Assembly (NCBI GenBank): GCA_022575985.1
Contig: JAKSXM010000278.1
Location: 124,001 to 188,000, forward strand
Source of the DNA: Anagrus nilaparvatae
Lineage: Eukaryota > Arthropoda > Insecta > Hymenoptera > Mymaridae
Direction of reading: 5' to 3'
DNA: 64,000 bases
Shown here: in pieces, positions 32,930-42,570 of the stretch
Layout: each line of letters begins with the position of its first letter
Numbering within the stretch: the first letter of the stretch is position 1
Notes under the pieces: model-generated
Databases searched by the model: none
Seen by the model: only the letters and a program-made list of their open reading frames with translations
Told to the model about the DNA's origin: nothing
Position numbers and translations under genes: made by a program

Positions 32930-33685
32930 TTATGTAATTTTGAGTCTTTTGGCTAGGGGTACGTTTTCCAAATCTTCGGCCTTTCGTTTCTTACCAAGTT
33001 TAGCGTATGAACTAAATCCGCGGCGGTACAAACCTTCGTTTATGTCAAAATCTTTCATAATCACCAAAAAACCATGCTTATCTTGCCAACATCTTTGACA
33101 CAGAGCTTTAAATTGGTTAAAAGACAAATGATTTGTCACATGATCGTCGTAAATATGTTTCAAATTTAAATTATCTTGTTCATATATAACGATTACGTTT
33201 ACATTATCTCTTATTAAATGTTTAGGAATCCTCGTGTATGATTGCGCCAAATATAGACAGTCAACGAAACTATGTCTCCCTAACGACATATAAGATTTAA
33301 TCACATTTTGACAACAATTAATAACGTCATCAAATACCATTAGGGTATGCCTTTTAGCTGCTTCAGGGGGTGGGATTTCTGCATCGTTCGTATAAATATT
33401 TAACTTAACCTCTGGCAATTTGTCTTCGTCAAAAATCATTCTCATAAGCTTGTATTTAGGCTGAAACGGCGTTTTCGTGTACACATCCAAAAAGAAAAAA
33501 TGAAAACCATATATTGCGTTTATCAAAGTCAACAATAAGTTGGTTTTTCCTGCCCCTGAACTTCCACAGAAAATGCCCCGTACCGAATTTCCTAAAAGTC
33601 TACCATTTTTTGGTGGTAAATTTGTAGTTTCCCGGATATCGTAATTGATATTCTCAATTTTTTCTTTCTGGTCAACGAATTCCAT
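32930..33685 (-). CDS. FtsK/HerA-type genome-packaging ATPase
   Basis: 251 aa counted from the ATG at 33685 (MEFVDQ...), chosen over the upstream in-frame Met at 33727 because the family usually begins shortly before the Walker A. The Walker A is GSSGAGKT (about residues 41-48) and the Walker B is LMVFDD (about 115-120). A Lys/Arg-rich C-terminus (KKRKAEDLENVPLAKRLK) looks like a nuclear signal. In Polintons and related viruses this enzyme pumps DNA into the capsid. It shares an ~80-bp divergent promoter region with the PLA2/core gene on the other strand. Confidence 0.93.
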   Translation of the reverse strand: MEFVDQKEKIENINYDIRETTNLPPKNGRLLGNSVRGIFCGSSGAGKTNLLLTLINAIYGFHFFFLDVYTKTPFQPKYKLMRMIFDEDKLPEVKLNIYTNDAEIPPPEAAKRHTLMVFDDVINCCQNVIKSYMSLGRHSFVDCLYLAQSYTRIPKHLIRDNVNVIVIYEQDNLNLKHIYDDHVTNHLSFNQFKALCQRCWQDKHGFLVIMKDFDINEGLYRRGFSSYAKLGKKRKAEDLENVPLAKRLKIT

Positions 33686-33764
33686 TTTACTAAAAACTAG
33701 AGTGTAAATGTAAGCAATTTTATACATGGTTAGTCAGTCGCAATGATGCAATCAAAGCGAGCAG
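33686..33764. promoter_or_regulatory. Divergent promoter region between ATPase and PLA2/core genes
   Basis: 79 bp between two oppositely oriented start codons (33685 minus, 33765 plus), so both operons must start here or overlap. No clear TATA seen. Confidence 0.45.
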
Positions 33765-34432
33765 ATGTTTAATAATTATTTGGGGTCATTAAAACGTGAA
33801 ATACATATTCCAGGCTATAATTTCTGTGGTAGGTAATATAATATATTTTTTTTACGAATATATATATATATATATATATATATCTTTTCAAAGGTCCCGG
33901 TACTCATCTGGAACGACGTCTTCGAGACGGTGTTAAGCCAAAAAACCCCCTAGATTCAGCCTGTCTAACACACGATATCCAATACAGCAAGTTCAAAGAC
34001 CTTGAGAATCGACACGCGGCGGACCGCGAGCTAGCCAGCGCGGCGCGTACTCGCATTTTCGCGAAGGACGCGACCATCGGTGAACGCGCAGCTGCTACCG
34101 CTGTTGCCTCTTTAATTCAATTAAAAGAGAAGGTTGGCATGGGTGCGCCGCGAAAGCGCGGGCGACGGCGCCGGCCCGGTCGTAAAATCGCAATTGCAAA
34201 CCGCAAAGGAGGATTCCTACAATACGTCGCACCAATCGCAGCAGCAGCTAGTGCCGTTTCTAGCCTTTATAAAGCTCATAAAGATTCAAAAAATAACAAG
34301 AAATTGGTTAACGAGAAGGTGAGACATAACCTCGCGCTCGAAAAAATTGCCAGGGAGGGCAAAGGGCTCCGTTTGAAGCCTTACAAAAGAGGTAAAGGTC
34401 TTAAACGAAAGGGTAGACGTCGACGGAAGTAG
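33765..34432 (+). CDS. Spliced phospholipase A2 / basic core protein
   Basis: Exon 1 (33765-33828) begins at ATG and ends in codon phase 1 at GTAGGT. The 65-bp intron includes a (TA)n run and ends TTCAAAG, and exon 2 starts at 33894. The splice rebuilds the calcium loop of a parvovirus-type PLA2 (PGYNFC then GPGTH); the catalytic His-Asp pair follows (CLTHDIQY), with a further Asp downstream. The C-terminal ~100 residues are a strongly basic, Ala-containing tail (KRGRRRRPGRK ... GLKRKGRRRRK) suited to DNA binding or membrane lysis. 200 aa in total. PLA2 domains serve capsid escape from endosomes in parvoviruses; a similar role here is inferred. It ends with TAG (34430-34432), in the same frame as the next gene. 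Confidence 0.85.
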
Positions 34433-34762
34433 CAAACAGCTGGCCAGCTTTTCAAATTAGCTAAAAATATAAAAGATTTTCGTGGTATTTATATGAGAAA
34501 TTCTTTGCCCCGACGTCCACTCAAAAACGAATCTGCTATAATAAATTTGGACGATAAGGATGGACCTGGAACCCACTGGGTGGCTTATCGAATACGTGAC
34601 AACCTTGTCATCTATTTTGACAGTTTTGGTAATTTAAATCCTCCAAGAGAATTGGTCGAATATTTTGGCGATCGCGAAATCAAGTATACTCGCGAATCTT
34701 TTCAAAAATTTAGTCAAACAAATTGTGGACTATTGTGCATTCAATTTTTAAAATCTATTTAG
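34433..34762 (+). CDS. Adenain-like cysteine protease
   Basis: Counted from the first Met (34493) it is 89 aa, with a catalytic-type His in GTHW (residue 28), an acidic residue in YFDSFG (43) and the nucleophile Cys in NCGLLC (78). This is the adenovirus-protease order seen in Polintons, which cleaves capsid precursors. Family-like sequence (KNIKDFRGIYMR) starts upstream of that Met, and the frame is open back to the TAG that ends the PLA2/core gene, in the same frame. The true N-terminus may therefore come from readthrough, a missed splice or another start. The C-terminus ends only 11 residues after the Cys, short for the family. Confidence 0.85.
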   Translation, partial: QTAGQLFKLAKNIKDFRGIYMRNSLPRRPLKNESAIINLDDKDGPGTHWVAYRIRDNLVIYFDSFGNLNPPRELVEYFGDREIKYTRESFQKFSQTNCGLLCIQFLKSI

Positions 34763-34769
34763 TTTAAGC

Positions 34770-35507
34770 ATGTCTTATTCATTCGAATTGAGCGGTAATA
34801 CGTCAGTTTTATCGGCGGAATATTTTCCAACCATTTTGCTAGATGGACCTCACGAACTGGCGCTTTTATCTTTTCAATCTTGGAATTCCGTCCCTAACTT
34901 GACCTCCCTCAACAATAGATTTTATTATACCGTTGATAAAGTCGAAAAAGTAATTGAAATTATGCCTGGAGCTTACGAGATTACGGATATTGAAAAATTT
35001 TTACAACGAGCTTTGAAATCGGACCATTTGAAAACTCCTTTAAAACCCGAAGAGAAAATTGATTTGGGCGACGAGCCCATAGTTATTTTCGGCCATAATA
35101 CGACATTTAAATGTGAAATTATTTCTCGCTACGATATCGATTTTTCAAAACCAAAAAATATTGGTCAAATTCTCGGATTCAGTGAAAAACAAAAAGCAGA
35201 ACCTTTCAAGAGATGCGAAAGCGATGACATTATTAAAATTTTAACCGTGGAAACCATCGATGTTCACTGCTCGCTTATTACAAACTCGTTTTTAAATAAT
35301 AACAAGTCTACAATCTTGCATCAAGTCAACGTTGATTGCCCACCTGGATTCAAAATCTCCGATAGCCCACAGAATTTGATTTATTTACCAGTTTCTACAA
35401 ACGAAATCAATAACATTATTTTATCTCTGCGTGATCAAAACGGAAAATTGATTGATTTTCGCCAGGAGCATATAAATATACGTTTGCATCTTCGAAAAAT
35501 AAAATAA
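34770..35507 (+). CDS. Minor capsid (penton-like) protein
   Basis: 245 aa, starting 7 nt after the protease stop. Beta-rich, with the conserved-looking N-terminus (SYSFELSGNTSVLSAEYFPTI) and IMPGAYEITDIEKFL block that I associate with Polinton single-jelly-roll penton proteins. These form the five-fold vertices. Its stop overlaps the next gene's ATG (TAATG). The call rests on gene order and motif style. Confidence 0.8.
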   Translation: MSYSFELSGNTSVLSAEYFPTILLDGPHELALLSFQSWNSVPNLTSLNNRFYYTVDKVEKVIEIMPGAYEITDIEKFLQRALKSDHLKTPLKPEEKIDLGDEPIVIFGHNTTFKCEIISRYDIDFSKPKNIGQILGFSEKQKAEPFKRCESDDIIKILTVETIDVHCSLITNSFLNNNKSTILHQVNVDCPPGFKISDSPQNLIYLPVSTNEINNIILSLRDQNGKLIDFRQEHINIRLHLRKIK

Positions 35508-35701
35508 TGCCGAAAATATATAACACTAGCTGTCTATTTAAGCCTGACATTCGCTCTGCAGAAGTTGCAGAGGAAACATTTAAAATTAAAAAAAAAAACA
35601 CAAGACTCAGTGCAAAAAACATCAAATTTTTAAAAAGTCTTGGATTCAAGGTCAGGGAATATGGATATATTAAGCGTACAAGACCGCATAATCGAGGATA
35701 G
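35507..35701 (+). CDS. Small basic virion-region protein (64 aa)
   Basis: Starts on the A of the preceding stop codon (TAATG) and overlaps the major capsid gene by 41 nt in another frame. Lys/Arg-rich, with no domain recognised. The tight coupling on both sides argues that it is a real gene expressed with the capsid genes, perhaps a cement or DNA-condensing peptide. Confidence 0.6.
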   Translation: MPKIYNTSCLFKPDIRSAEVAEETFKIKKKNTRLSAKNIKFLKSLGFKVREYGYIKRTRPHNRG

Positions 35702-36863
35702 ATCTATATGTGGTTATACTTTTCACCACTATAAACCATATTCTCCCAACGAAATTGATAAATCCGACGAAATTAGGATTCCAATTCAATGCTCCGACCT
35801 TTTTTTACATCTCAGTGAAGCATATATTTACATAGCAGGTACTTTCAAGTCCCATACAGATGCAGGTGTAAAAACTGTTAAAAATTTTCCGTTTTATCTA
35901 TTCGATGAGGTACGTTTAGAGGTTAGTGGCAGAGTTGTTGATTCTGTACGTGACCTTGGCACAGTTTGCAACTTAAAAAACCTTCTTCTTAAGGGTATGA
36001 ACGAATCTAAAGCTGTTACAAGTATAGGTTGGTTCCCCTCTGATAACGTTTTAAAAAATAATTCCAATTTTGATTTCTGTTTGCCTCTAAAAGAAATATT
36101 TGGTTTTTGCCATGACTATACCAAAATTGTGGCTTTTGTTAAACCGGAAATTGTTCTGAAAAGATCTGCTACTGACAATAATTGTTTCTGGAGCGAGACA
36201 CCAACTGAAACTGTTTCCATTACTCTCACAAATGTCTATCTCAGCGTCCCGCACGTAGAGCTCGCACCGATTCAACGTCTAAAGTTTTTAAAAATGATCG
36301 AACAAGGGCGAAAACTGGAAATGAATTTCAGAGCTTACAAACTTTTTGTTCACCCAAAGGTCCCGAAAACAAATCAATTCTTCTGGCAAGTCCAGAGTCT
36401 GGCTGTGAGCAACCGCCCAATTTTTGTCATTTTAGCATTTTCTGACAATAGAATGAATGATTTGAAAAAAGATAATACGCATTTCGATACTGTAAAAATT
36501 AGAAACATCAAATTGCATTTAAATTCACAATCTCTACCTTACGAACAGCAATTATTCGACTTTCAAAATAACAAGTACGCAGAGGCTTATAAATCCTTCT
36601 CTGATTTTAGAAAATTTTTTCTTGGGAAAAACGAGGACGAGACAGCAATTTCAATTGATAATTTTGTAAAAAATTATCCTATTTTTGTATTCAATTGCAT
36701 GTTTGTCGAACCTGTTTTAAAAACAGGGGCCATCGACCTTAGATTGGAGTGCGAATTTCACGATAATATAACAAGCGACAATTTGTCTGCTTTTTGCCTT
36801 GTTATTTCTGAGGAATCGATATCTTACAACCCCTTAACTAACATGGTAGAAAAACTAGTTTAA
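35661..36863 (+). CDS. Major capsid protein (double-jelly-roll type)
   Basis: 400 aa from the ATG at 35661; the upstream TTG at 35640 is not a likely start. It has the hexon-like opening (DRSICGYTFHHYKPYSP ... IRIPIQCSDLFLHLSEAYIYIAG) followed by the FPFYLFDEVRLEVSG block that I associate with Polinton/adintovirus hexon proteins; both beta-rich halves are present. It forms the icosahedral shell. It lies between the small basic protein and the 155-aa gene in the virion operon. No breaks. Confidence 0.87.
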   Translation: MDILSVQDRIIEDRSICGYTFHHYKPYSPNEIDKSDEIRIPIQCSDLFLHLSEAYIYIAGTFKSHTDAGVKTVKNFPFYLFDEVRLEVSGRVVDSVRDLGTVCNLKNLLLKGMNESKAVTSIGWFPSDNVLKNNSNFDFCLPLKEIFGFCHDYTKIVAFVKPEIVLKRSATDNNCFWSETPTETVSITLTNVYLSVPHVELAPIQRLKFLKMIEQGRKLEMNFRAYKLFVHPKVPKTNQFFWQVQSLAVSNRPIFVILAFSDNRMNDLKKDNTHFDTVKIRNIKLHLNSQSLPYEQQLFDFQNNKYAEAYKSFSDFRKFFLGKNEDETAISIDNFVKNYPIFVFNCMFVEPVLKTGAIDLRLECEFHDNITSDNLSAFCLVISEESISYNPLTNMVEKLV

Positions 36864-36869
36864 AACAAG

Positions 36870-37337
36870 ATGGCCGCCTTTGCAGACCTTCAATTCTTTA
36901 GGGTCAATCACCTATACATTGTCAAAGAATTTGCTGTCGTCACGGAGGATTCACGTATAACTCATTTTATATGCAAACCGCCTTCAAATATTGTATTAAA
37001 ACGCAGGGACTTGAAAAATATCAAGTGGGCACAACAATTTTATCACGGCTTGCTTTGGGATTCTGGATTCATACCCTACGAGGATTCCATCAACAAGATA
37101 AAAGACTGTTTGAATTGGAAAAATGACATTTACGTAGTTTTTGTCAAAGGTTTTGAAAAGGCGAAATTCCTCACGAATCTTGGCATTCACGCTCAAAATA
37201 TCGAGGATTATGGTGTCGCCTACAAAATTAAAGAAATAAAAAACGGTATTTCCTGCATGGGGCACGAGAGTGCAAACATCTGCGCACTTAGAAACGCATT
37301 CCACCTGAAAAATCAATCAATTGTCACTCAACTGTAA
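36870..37337 (+). CDS. Polinton-associated protein of unknown function (155 aa)
   Basis: Starts 6 nt after the capsid stop. Carries a pattern often seen beside insect Polinton genes: F.V......HF..KPP, WAQQFYHGLLWDSGFIPY, DIYVVFVKGFEKAKFL and a late CALRNAFHLK. The acidic residues and the KG.EK motif give it the look of a nucleotide- or nucleic-acid-binding fold, but I cannot assign one. Complete frame. Confidence 0.65.
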   Translation: MAAFADLQFFRVNHLYIVKEFAVVTEDSRITHFICKPPSNIVLKRRDLKNIKWAQQFYHGLLWDSGFIPYEDSINKIKDCLNWKNDIYVVFVKGFEKAKFLTNLGIHAQNIEDYGVAYKIKEIKNGISCMGHESANICALRNAFHLKNQSIVTQL

Positions 37338-37339
37338 AA

Positions 37340-37507
37340 ATGGACGATAAAATTAACGTTTATATTGAGAATCAAGTAACAAGTCATACAAACGACCAGT
37401 GCAAATTTAAACGTTTAAACTCTATGGTTGGATTTTTGCTTCTTTTGTCAGCAACAGTTTTTATATGTCATGAAATATTCTCAAGATTTATGTTTTCAAC
37501 AGTTTAA
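37340..37507 (+). CDS. Mini membrane protein 1 (55 aa)
   Basis: Begins 2 nt after the previous stop. Hydrophilic N-terminus (MDDKINVYIENQVTSH), then a membrane span (MVGFLLLLSATVFICHEIF). Too short for ordinary ORF filters. Overlaps the start of the next mini gene in another frame. Confidence 0.5.
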   Translation: MDDKINVYIENQVTSHTNDQCKFKRLNSMVGFLLLLSATVFICHEIFSRFMFSTV

Positions 37508-37640
37508 TCACATAAACGAGTGTCGAACTTGTAAACGCGAACTGGCCATTTACAACAGAGATTTGAGTGTAACATTCGTAGTAATTCTCATTGCAGCTGC
37601 TTGTAATCTCTTTGTCGCAGTTTTTTCATTCTTTCTGTGA
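37470..37640 (+). CDS. Mini membrane protein 2 (56 aa), CxxC plus TM
   Basis: From the ATG at 37470: a short N-terminus, then HINECRTCKRELAIYNRD followed by a membrane span (FVVILIAAACNLFVAVFSFF). Paralogous to the next gene, with the same ECxxCK, LxxYxRD and AAACNL motifs. Paired Cys could bind metal or form a disulfide. Confidence 0.6.
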   Translation: MKYSQDLCFQQFNHINECRTCKRELAIYNRDLSVTFVVILIAAACNLFVAVFSFFL

Positions 37641-37648
37641 ATTTTACA

Positions 37649-37834
37649 ATGAGCGATGTTTGCGGGCCGTACCCGTCGGAATGTATGGGGGCCATAACGC
37701 ATGTTTACGAGTGCGAAACTTGCAAAAACAAGCTAACGCTTTACAAAAGAGACGTGTGTGTGTCGTTTGCAATTATTTTCGTAGCAGCTGCTTGTAATCT
37801 CCTTGTATCAGCCGTATCTATATTTTCAAAATGA
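37649..37834 (+). CDS. Mini membrane protein 3 (61 aa), CxxC plus TM
   Basis: From the ATG at 37649. Shares the ECETCKNKLTLYKRD and FVAAACNLLVSAV segments with mini protein 2, so it arose by tandem duplication. Its stop overlaps the integrase ATG (37831). Conservation of the pattern between the two copies argues that both are expressed proteins. Confidence 0.65.
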   Translation: MSDVCGPYPSECMGAITHVYECETCKNKLTLYKRDVCVSFAIIFVAAACNLLVSAVSIFSK

Positions 37835-38643
37835 ATCAGAGAGAAGCTGACGAGGTTCATTCACCCGCACGCAGAAATTTTCCAAGAAGGCGCGTGATTG
37901 TTAAATCTATTAATGACCTATATGAAACCGATCTTGTTGACATGAGCAAATATTCCAGGCAAAACAAAGGAATAAAGTTCCTCTTGGTTTTAATCAATTG
38001 TTTCACAAAGTATGCCTGGGTAAGACCATTAAAATCGAAAAGCGCCAATGACGTCGTTCACGCTATGGATGGCATTTTAAAATCAATAACATGTTCGAAC
38101 CTTCATAGCGACAGAGGAAAGGAATACTTTAACTCGAAATTCAAAAATCTAATGAACAAATATAATATTAACCATTACTCAACTCAGTCCGTCATCAAGG
38201 CGAGTATGGCGGAAAGGCTTAATCGTACCTTGAAAATGAAAATATGGAAACATTTTACCTCATCGGGCAAATACAAATACATAGATGTGTTACAAAATCT
38301 CGTTGATCAATATAATTCTTCCGTACATAGCACGACTGGTTTACGCCCAAAATTTGTTACGAAAGCCGATGAAAAGTATCTTTTAAAACACGTATACAAC
38401 AGCGTGGGCGTCAAAACCAAACCTAGGTATAAAAGAGGAGATATTGTCAGAATAAGCAAATTTAAACACCTCTTTGAAAAAGGTTATACAGCGAATTGGT
38501 CCAGCGAGCTGTTCAAAATCGTCAGAGTTGATCCTGCTTGGCCCGTGACGTACAGACTTGAAGATTTTGCTGGGGAACCTATAGTTGGCTGTTTTTATGA
38601 ACCTGAACTTTTGAAAACAAAATTTGGATTAAAAAAGGAATAA
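37831..38643 (+). CDS. Retroviral-type (rve) integrase
   Basis: 270 aa. The DDE core is readable: Asp in YETDLVDM (about residue 34), Asp in LHSDRGKEYF (94) and Glu in SMAERLNRTL (128), spaced as in rve integrases. It is followed by a C-terminal SH3/chromo-like region with RYKRGDIVRISK. It joins the element's ends to chromosomal DNA. The N-terminal HHCC zinc domain of many Polinton integrases is missing; the first ~25 residues are a basic linker, so an upstream exon may exist. Ends with AATAAATAAA, 40 bp from the convergent polymerase stop. Confidence 0.93.
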   Translation: MNQREADEVHSPARRNFPRRRVIVKSINDLYETDLVDMSKYSRQNKGIKFLLVLINCFTKYAWVRPLKSKSANDVVHAMDGILKSITCSNLHSDRGKEYFNSKFKNLMNKYNINHYSTQSVIKASMAERLNRTLKMKIWKHFTSSGKYKYIDVLQNLVDQYNSSVHSTTGLRPKFVTKADEKYLLKHVYNSVGVKTKPRYKRGDIVRISKFKHLFEKGYTANWSSELFKIVRVDPAWPVTYRLEDFAGEPIVGCFYEPELLKTKFGLKKE

Positions 38644-38683
38644 ATAAATAAAAACTTTTTTTTTAAAAAAACATTTTGTGTAT
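38644..38683. terminator. Convergent polyadenylation zone, integrase/PolB
   Basis: A 40-bp gap between converging stops, with AATAAA on the plus strand (38643-38652 area) and an AATAAA-type signal for the minus-strand transcript (TTTATTT at 38682-38688). Confidence 0.5.
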
Positions 38684-41600
38684 TTATTTTTTAATTCTAA
38701 AATGGCCCCAAGCCAGCGTTTTCACACCCCCACTACAAATATACCTTTTATCATCATTTGAATTTAATGTAACCTTGGTTTCGGTCACTGAAAATAAACG
38801 GTGCAGTTTTGATCGTATAGAATTTTGCGTACATTTAAAAATTTTGTTATTAAACAAACAAGACTCGTAATCTTCAAAGGAAATTTTATTTTGAACCGCA
38901 TAACGCTTGATTCCTTTAAGAACTTTCTTTATGTTTTGTTTTGTTACCCAAGAATACATTTTACTACGTAAACCGCAAAACTTGAGTATAACGTCACCTT
39001 TCGCTTCGTCTTTCATTAAACCCAAAACTTTATTATTCAGTCTTTTGATCTTGTACACATTATTTTCGTCATAATCATAGGTGTCAAATTTATCATAATT
39101 TTTTTTCATAATTTCGTAAATATCGTGACCTTTAAATTCAAGAAAAAATGCATCGGTATCGAGGTACAACAGATTAAAATCTTGGCCGCATTGAGGTTTC
39201 AAAAATCCATAAAAAAAATCGTACATTACAATTTTTGACAAGTCTAGTATACAAGCTCCCGCGTATATCGGCCTATTAATTGTTATATTTGCATTTTTCA
39301 ATTCTATAGCAACAAGATTCGGTGTAAATATCGTCAGTTTGTGAAAATTTGGCCGGGATACGTAAGCTTGTATGCCGTAAGGTCCAGAATACTGATTTTT
39401 CAAGTATATTTTTCTCCTGCTTAATTGATTCTCCAAAAATTTTCCAAAAATTGACTGAAAAAATATAAAAAATTATAAAATATTCAATAAAAAAATTTTT
39501 TTTATAAAAACTTACATTATTTAAAAGCTTGAAAAGATTTTTATCAAATTCATTGGTAGCTGCTGATCTATACATTGTATTTAAATCAATATAACTCTTT
39601 AGCCATTTTCCTTGTCTGAATCTTAATACTCTGTGAATCTTTGTGAGCCTTAAGCCATATCTTACTGCCTGTTTGAGATTCCTGTAGTGTAAAATGTAGT
39701 GACTCTTGTTATTAAGAGTTGTTAATAATTTTGGGAACTTGGAATTCGGGGGGGTCTCCCGAACAGGTAACAAGGGAAAATCATTAAAGAAATCGTGTTT
39801 TTCGACCGGAATTTCAAAATCGGCTTCCACCATGAACCCATAGGGTGAATCATCCGGGACCTCAAGTATATTAACGCTTTCGGGGGGTACCCACTCAAAT
39901 TCTGAGTAAGGTAATTCCTCGGACATGGATTTACCATACATGTTATTTACATCGCAATAAAAAAGGTAAGTTTCCGGTGAATTCGGGTCAAAATTTTCCA
40001 TGTACCTGTTGTTAGCCTGCGCGTAGCGCTTACTGCAACAACTCAACCCACCACGAATAGCTTTCTGAAAAAAAATAACCATTTCTATATCAGTTAACAA
40101 CTGTAAATTGATATTGCAAAAACGAAGCATAGCGTCAAAAGAAAAACTTGGTAAAGTAATATAATGCGCAGGGTCCAAACGATGCGAAGCAAGCATACGA
40201 TCTCTAAAGCTTTCAAAGATGTCGCTTAAGAGCAAAACATCCGTTTTGAGATAAAGATCCGAATATTCACCCAAGTTTCGACATCTAAAAAAGTCAAACG
40301 TACGTACGGCTCTATTATAATCTTCGTCAGAAATATGGCTCTCGGATAACGTGTTATAAAAAAACTCTTTCGGGGGGAGTCTTTCTGCATTTAGCGAATC
40401 CATTGAATCAACAAAATCATAGGGAAAAACGGATTTCTGGGTTAGCATGTTAAATTCATCGTCTTTAGAAAAGTGTTTTCTTAAAATAGTCTTCTTATCA
40501 TCGGGTAAATAGCTCGCGAGTTTCTCTATTGAACATGTTAAAAACTTGTACGAATCAATAAAATTAAATCGAATTCCCGTATTACCAACGCGTTTTGAAA
40601 CGCAAATGTAATTCTCAGTATTATGAGGTATCACATTAATCTCACCAGGAATCTCATTAGCAATTTCATTAATTATTAAATGCATGTCATACCTAAAAAA
40701 AAAAAAAAAAAAATTTTTTTTAATAAAAAATTTTTTAAATTTAAAAAAATTTTTTTTTTACCTAGTCATGTTATGCATTAAAATTGGTATGTCAAACGAA
40801 TTCTTATAGTTCAGGTTACATCCAACGTGGGCTGGCCCTCTATATTCACCTGTAATCATTAAAAAAATAATATATTTTCACCTGTTAAATGACGAAATAA
40901 TAAATAGGTCACACACCTGTAATATGACAATGGTCCCTAACTCGAATTTCCCCATCCGCAAACAACACGTTACAAATATGACACGCAGCAACAGCTGTTT
41001 CCTGTATCGCACGCTCCCTGGGGCCATAATTCATACTCTTTTGTTGTGCTCTCACCTAAAAAAAATCAATACTTGTATTTATTTTTTTTTTTTTTTTTTT
41101 AAACTTACTTCTTGAACAGTATCAGCAATTTCCATGAGTTGTTGAGCAAACCAACTTCCACTTTCAGGACCACGATAGGAATTGTATTTAGACAATTCAT
41201 CATTATATTGACTTTTTAAATAGTACCCCATTGAAAATATTTCATGACGTCTATAAGCATTTGCGCACATATTCTCCCCCACGTCCTTACTCAAAATTGA
41301 TTCTGAATCTGCATAAATTACAAATGGTACTTTTAATTTTCTACTATGATTTTTAAATTTCAGTTCATTTGTTCCTTTGGTGGGCAATGTGATTGCGCAA
41401 TCAAATACCTTTTTGCAACCCTCTTTGTGAGCAATCATTTTTGATTGTCTGTAGAAAAAATGTAGACATCGGTCGCAATAATATCGTTTTCTATCCTGAT
41501 TTGGAGAATGACGACGAAGAAGACGCGACAAATCTTTAATCAAACAAAAATGATTTAATCCATTTTCCGAAGTAATCATTAATAAATTTACGTGCTTTCG

Positions 41601-42560
41601 ATAAAGCGTTTTGCATAAATGTGCCGTCGCGATTATATCATTTCCTCTGTCATTCTGGTCAATAAATAACACGTTGATGGATATTTTATTTCTTTTTTCA
41701 AATACTGGTATTTGATTAAGTTTAATAGGGTTTGATGTACCAGTAAAATCATACTTCTTGCCTTTTATTTTTGCATATCTATAAGGCATCTGAAGATTTG
41801 CCATATGCGGAATTTCCAATGCTGCCAAAAGACACAATTCAAAACAGTCGTTTTCGTTTGTTTGAATATTAATCACACCACCAGTTTTTGAAACCCAGTC
41901 TGGTACATCCAAATAAGAACCGGCAGACAACGGAGAATATTTTACTACGTTAATACTTATAAACTTAGCCTCCTTAAAACTCCATCCACTTTCACGCTGA
42001 ACTTCAAAATCATCTATCGCAGCCAAAATTTCTTCTTTCGTATGGGCAAACCATCTGTTTAAATTCGTGGTTCTAAAAATTTCTGTATACTTTACAGCAA
42101 ATTTTTTTTCTTCAATTTTATCCGCTAATTCAAAATCACCATAAAAAGCTACATTCACTTTTATATTTTTCAATTCCTTTATAGCTTCTTCAACAAAGTT
42201 ACAAATCACATTCTCAGATGCGTCCAGAAAAGTATTTACATCTACATTTCGAAGATTTGCAACTAAGCCTGTACGAATTCTACTTTGAAAAACTGATTGA
42301 GTCACTTGAAAAGCAACTGCCGAGTTCGAATTTCTCTTCAAAACAGATAATTTCTTATATATTATTCTGTACATTTGAGATTCCAAACAAAATTTAACAC
42401 CCATTGGCGCATATCCCTCTGCAAAATATTGATGCAAACGGTTAACAACGACATCGCATTGTTTGACAAATCGATCGAGACTCGATTGATCGTTAATTAA
42501 ACCGGAAAGATGATCTAATTCTCTCTCTGCTTTCGTAAATTCTGCTTTTACATCAACCAT
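38684..42560 (-). CDS. Protein-primed family B DNA polymerase, five exons
   Basis: Exons 42560-41109, 41055-40917, 40849-40762, 40692-39516 and 39454-38684, all with GT/AG borders. They join into an open frame of 1208 aa. Domains in order: an N-terminal region with CFEL ... NHFC (possible OTU-like cysteine protease, inferred), a C2H2 finger (YYCDRCLHFF..H....C, ~residue 365), Exo I (YADSES, ~415), a Cys/His block (CHICN ... VRDHCHIT, exons 2-3), a KFLTCSIEKL region, PolB motif A (DVNNMYG), motif B split across the last intron (KLLNN / SIFGK) and motif C (YLDTDA). It replicates the element from a terminal-protein primer. Introns 1-4 are 53, 67, 69 and 61 bp. Motif C reads LDTDA where most relatives have TDTDS. 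Confidence 0.92.
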
Positions 42561-42570
42561 GATGAAAAAT

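Noticed and set aside
39276..39480. End of the 39276-40685 open frame past the exon border
   Set aside because: This part reads through the last intron; the conserved motif B requires the splice 39516/39454, and the shared region belongs to exon 5 in another frame.
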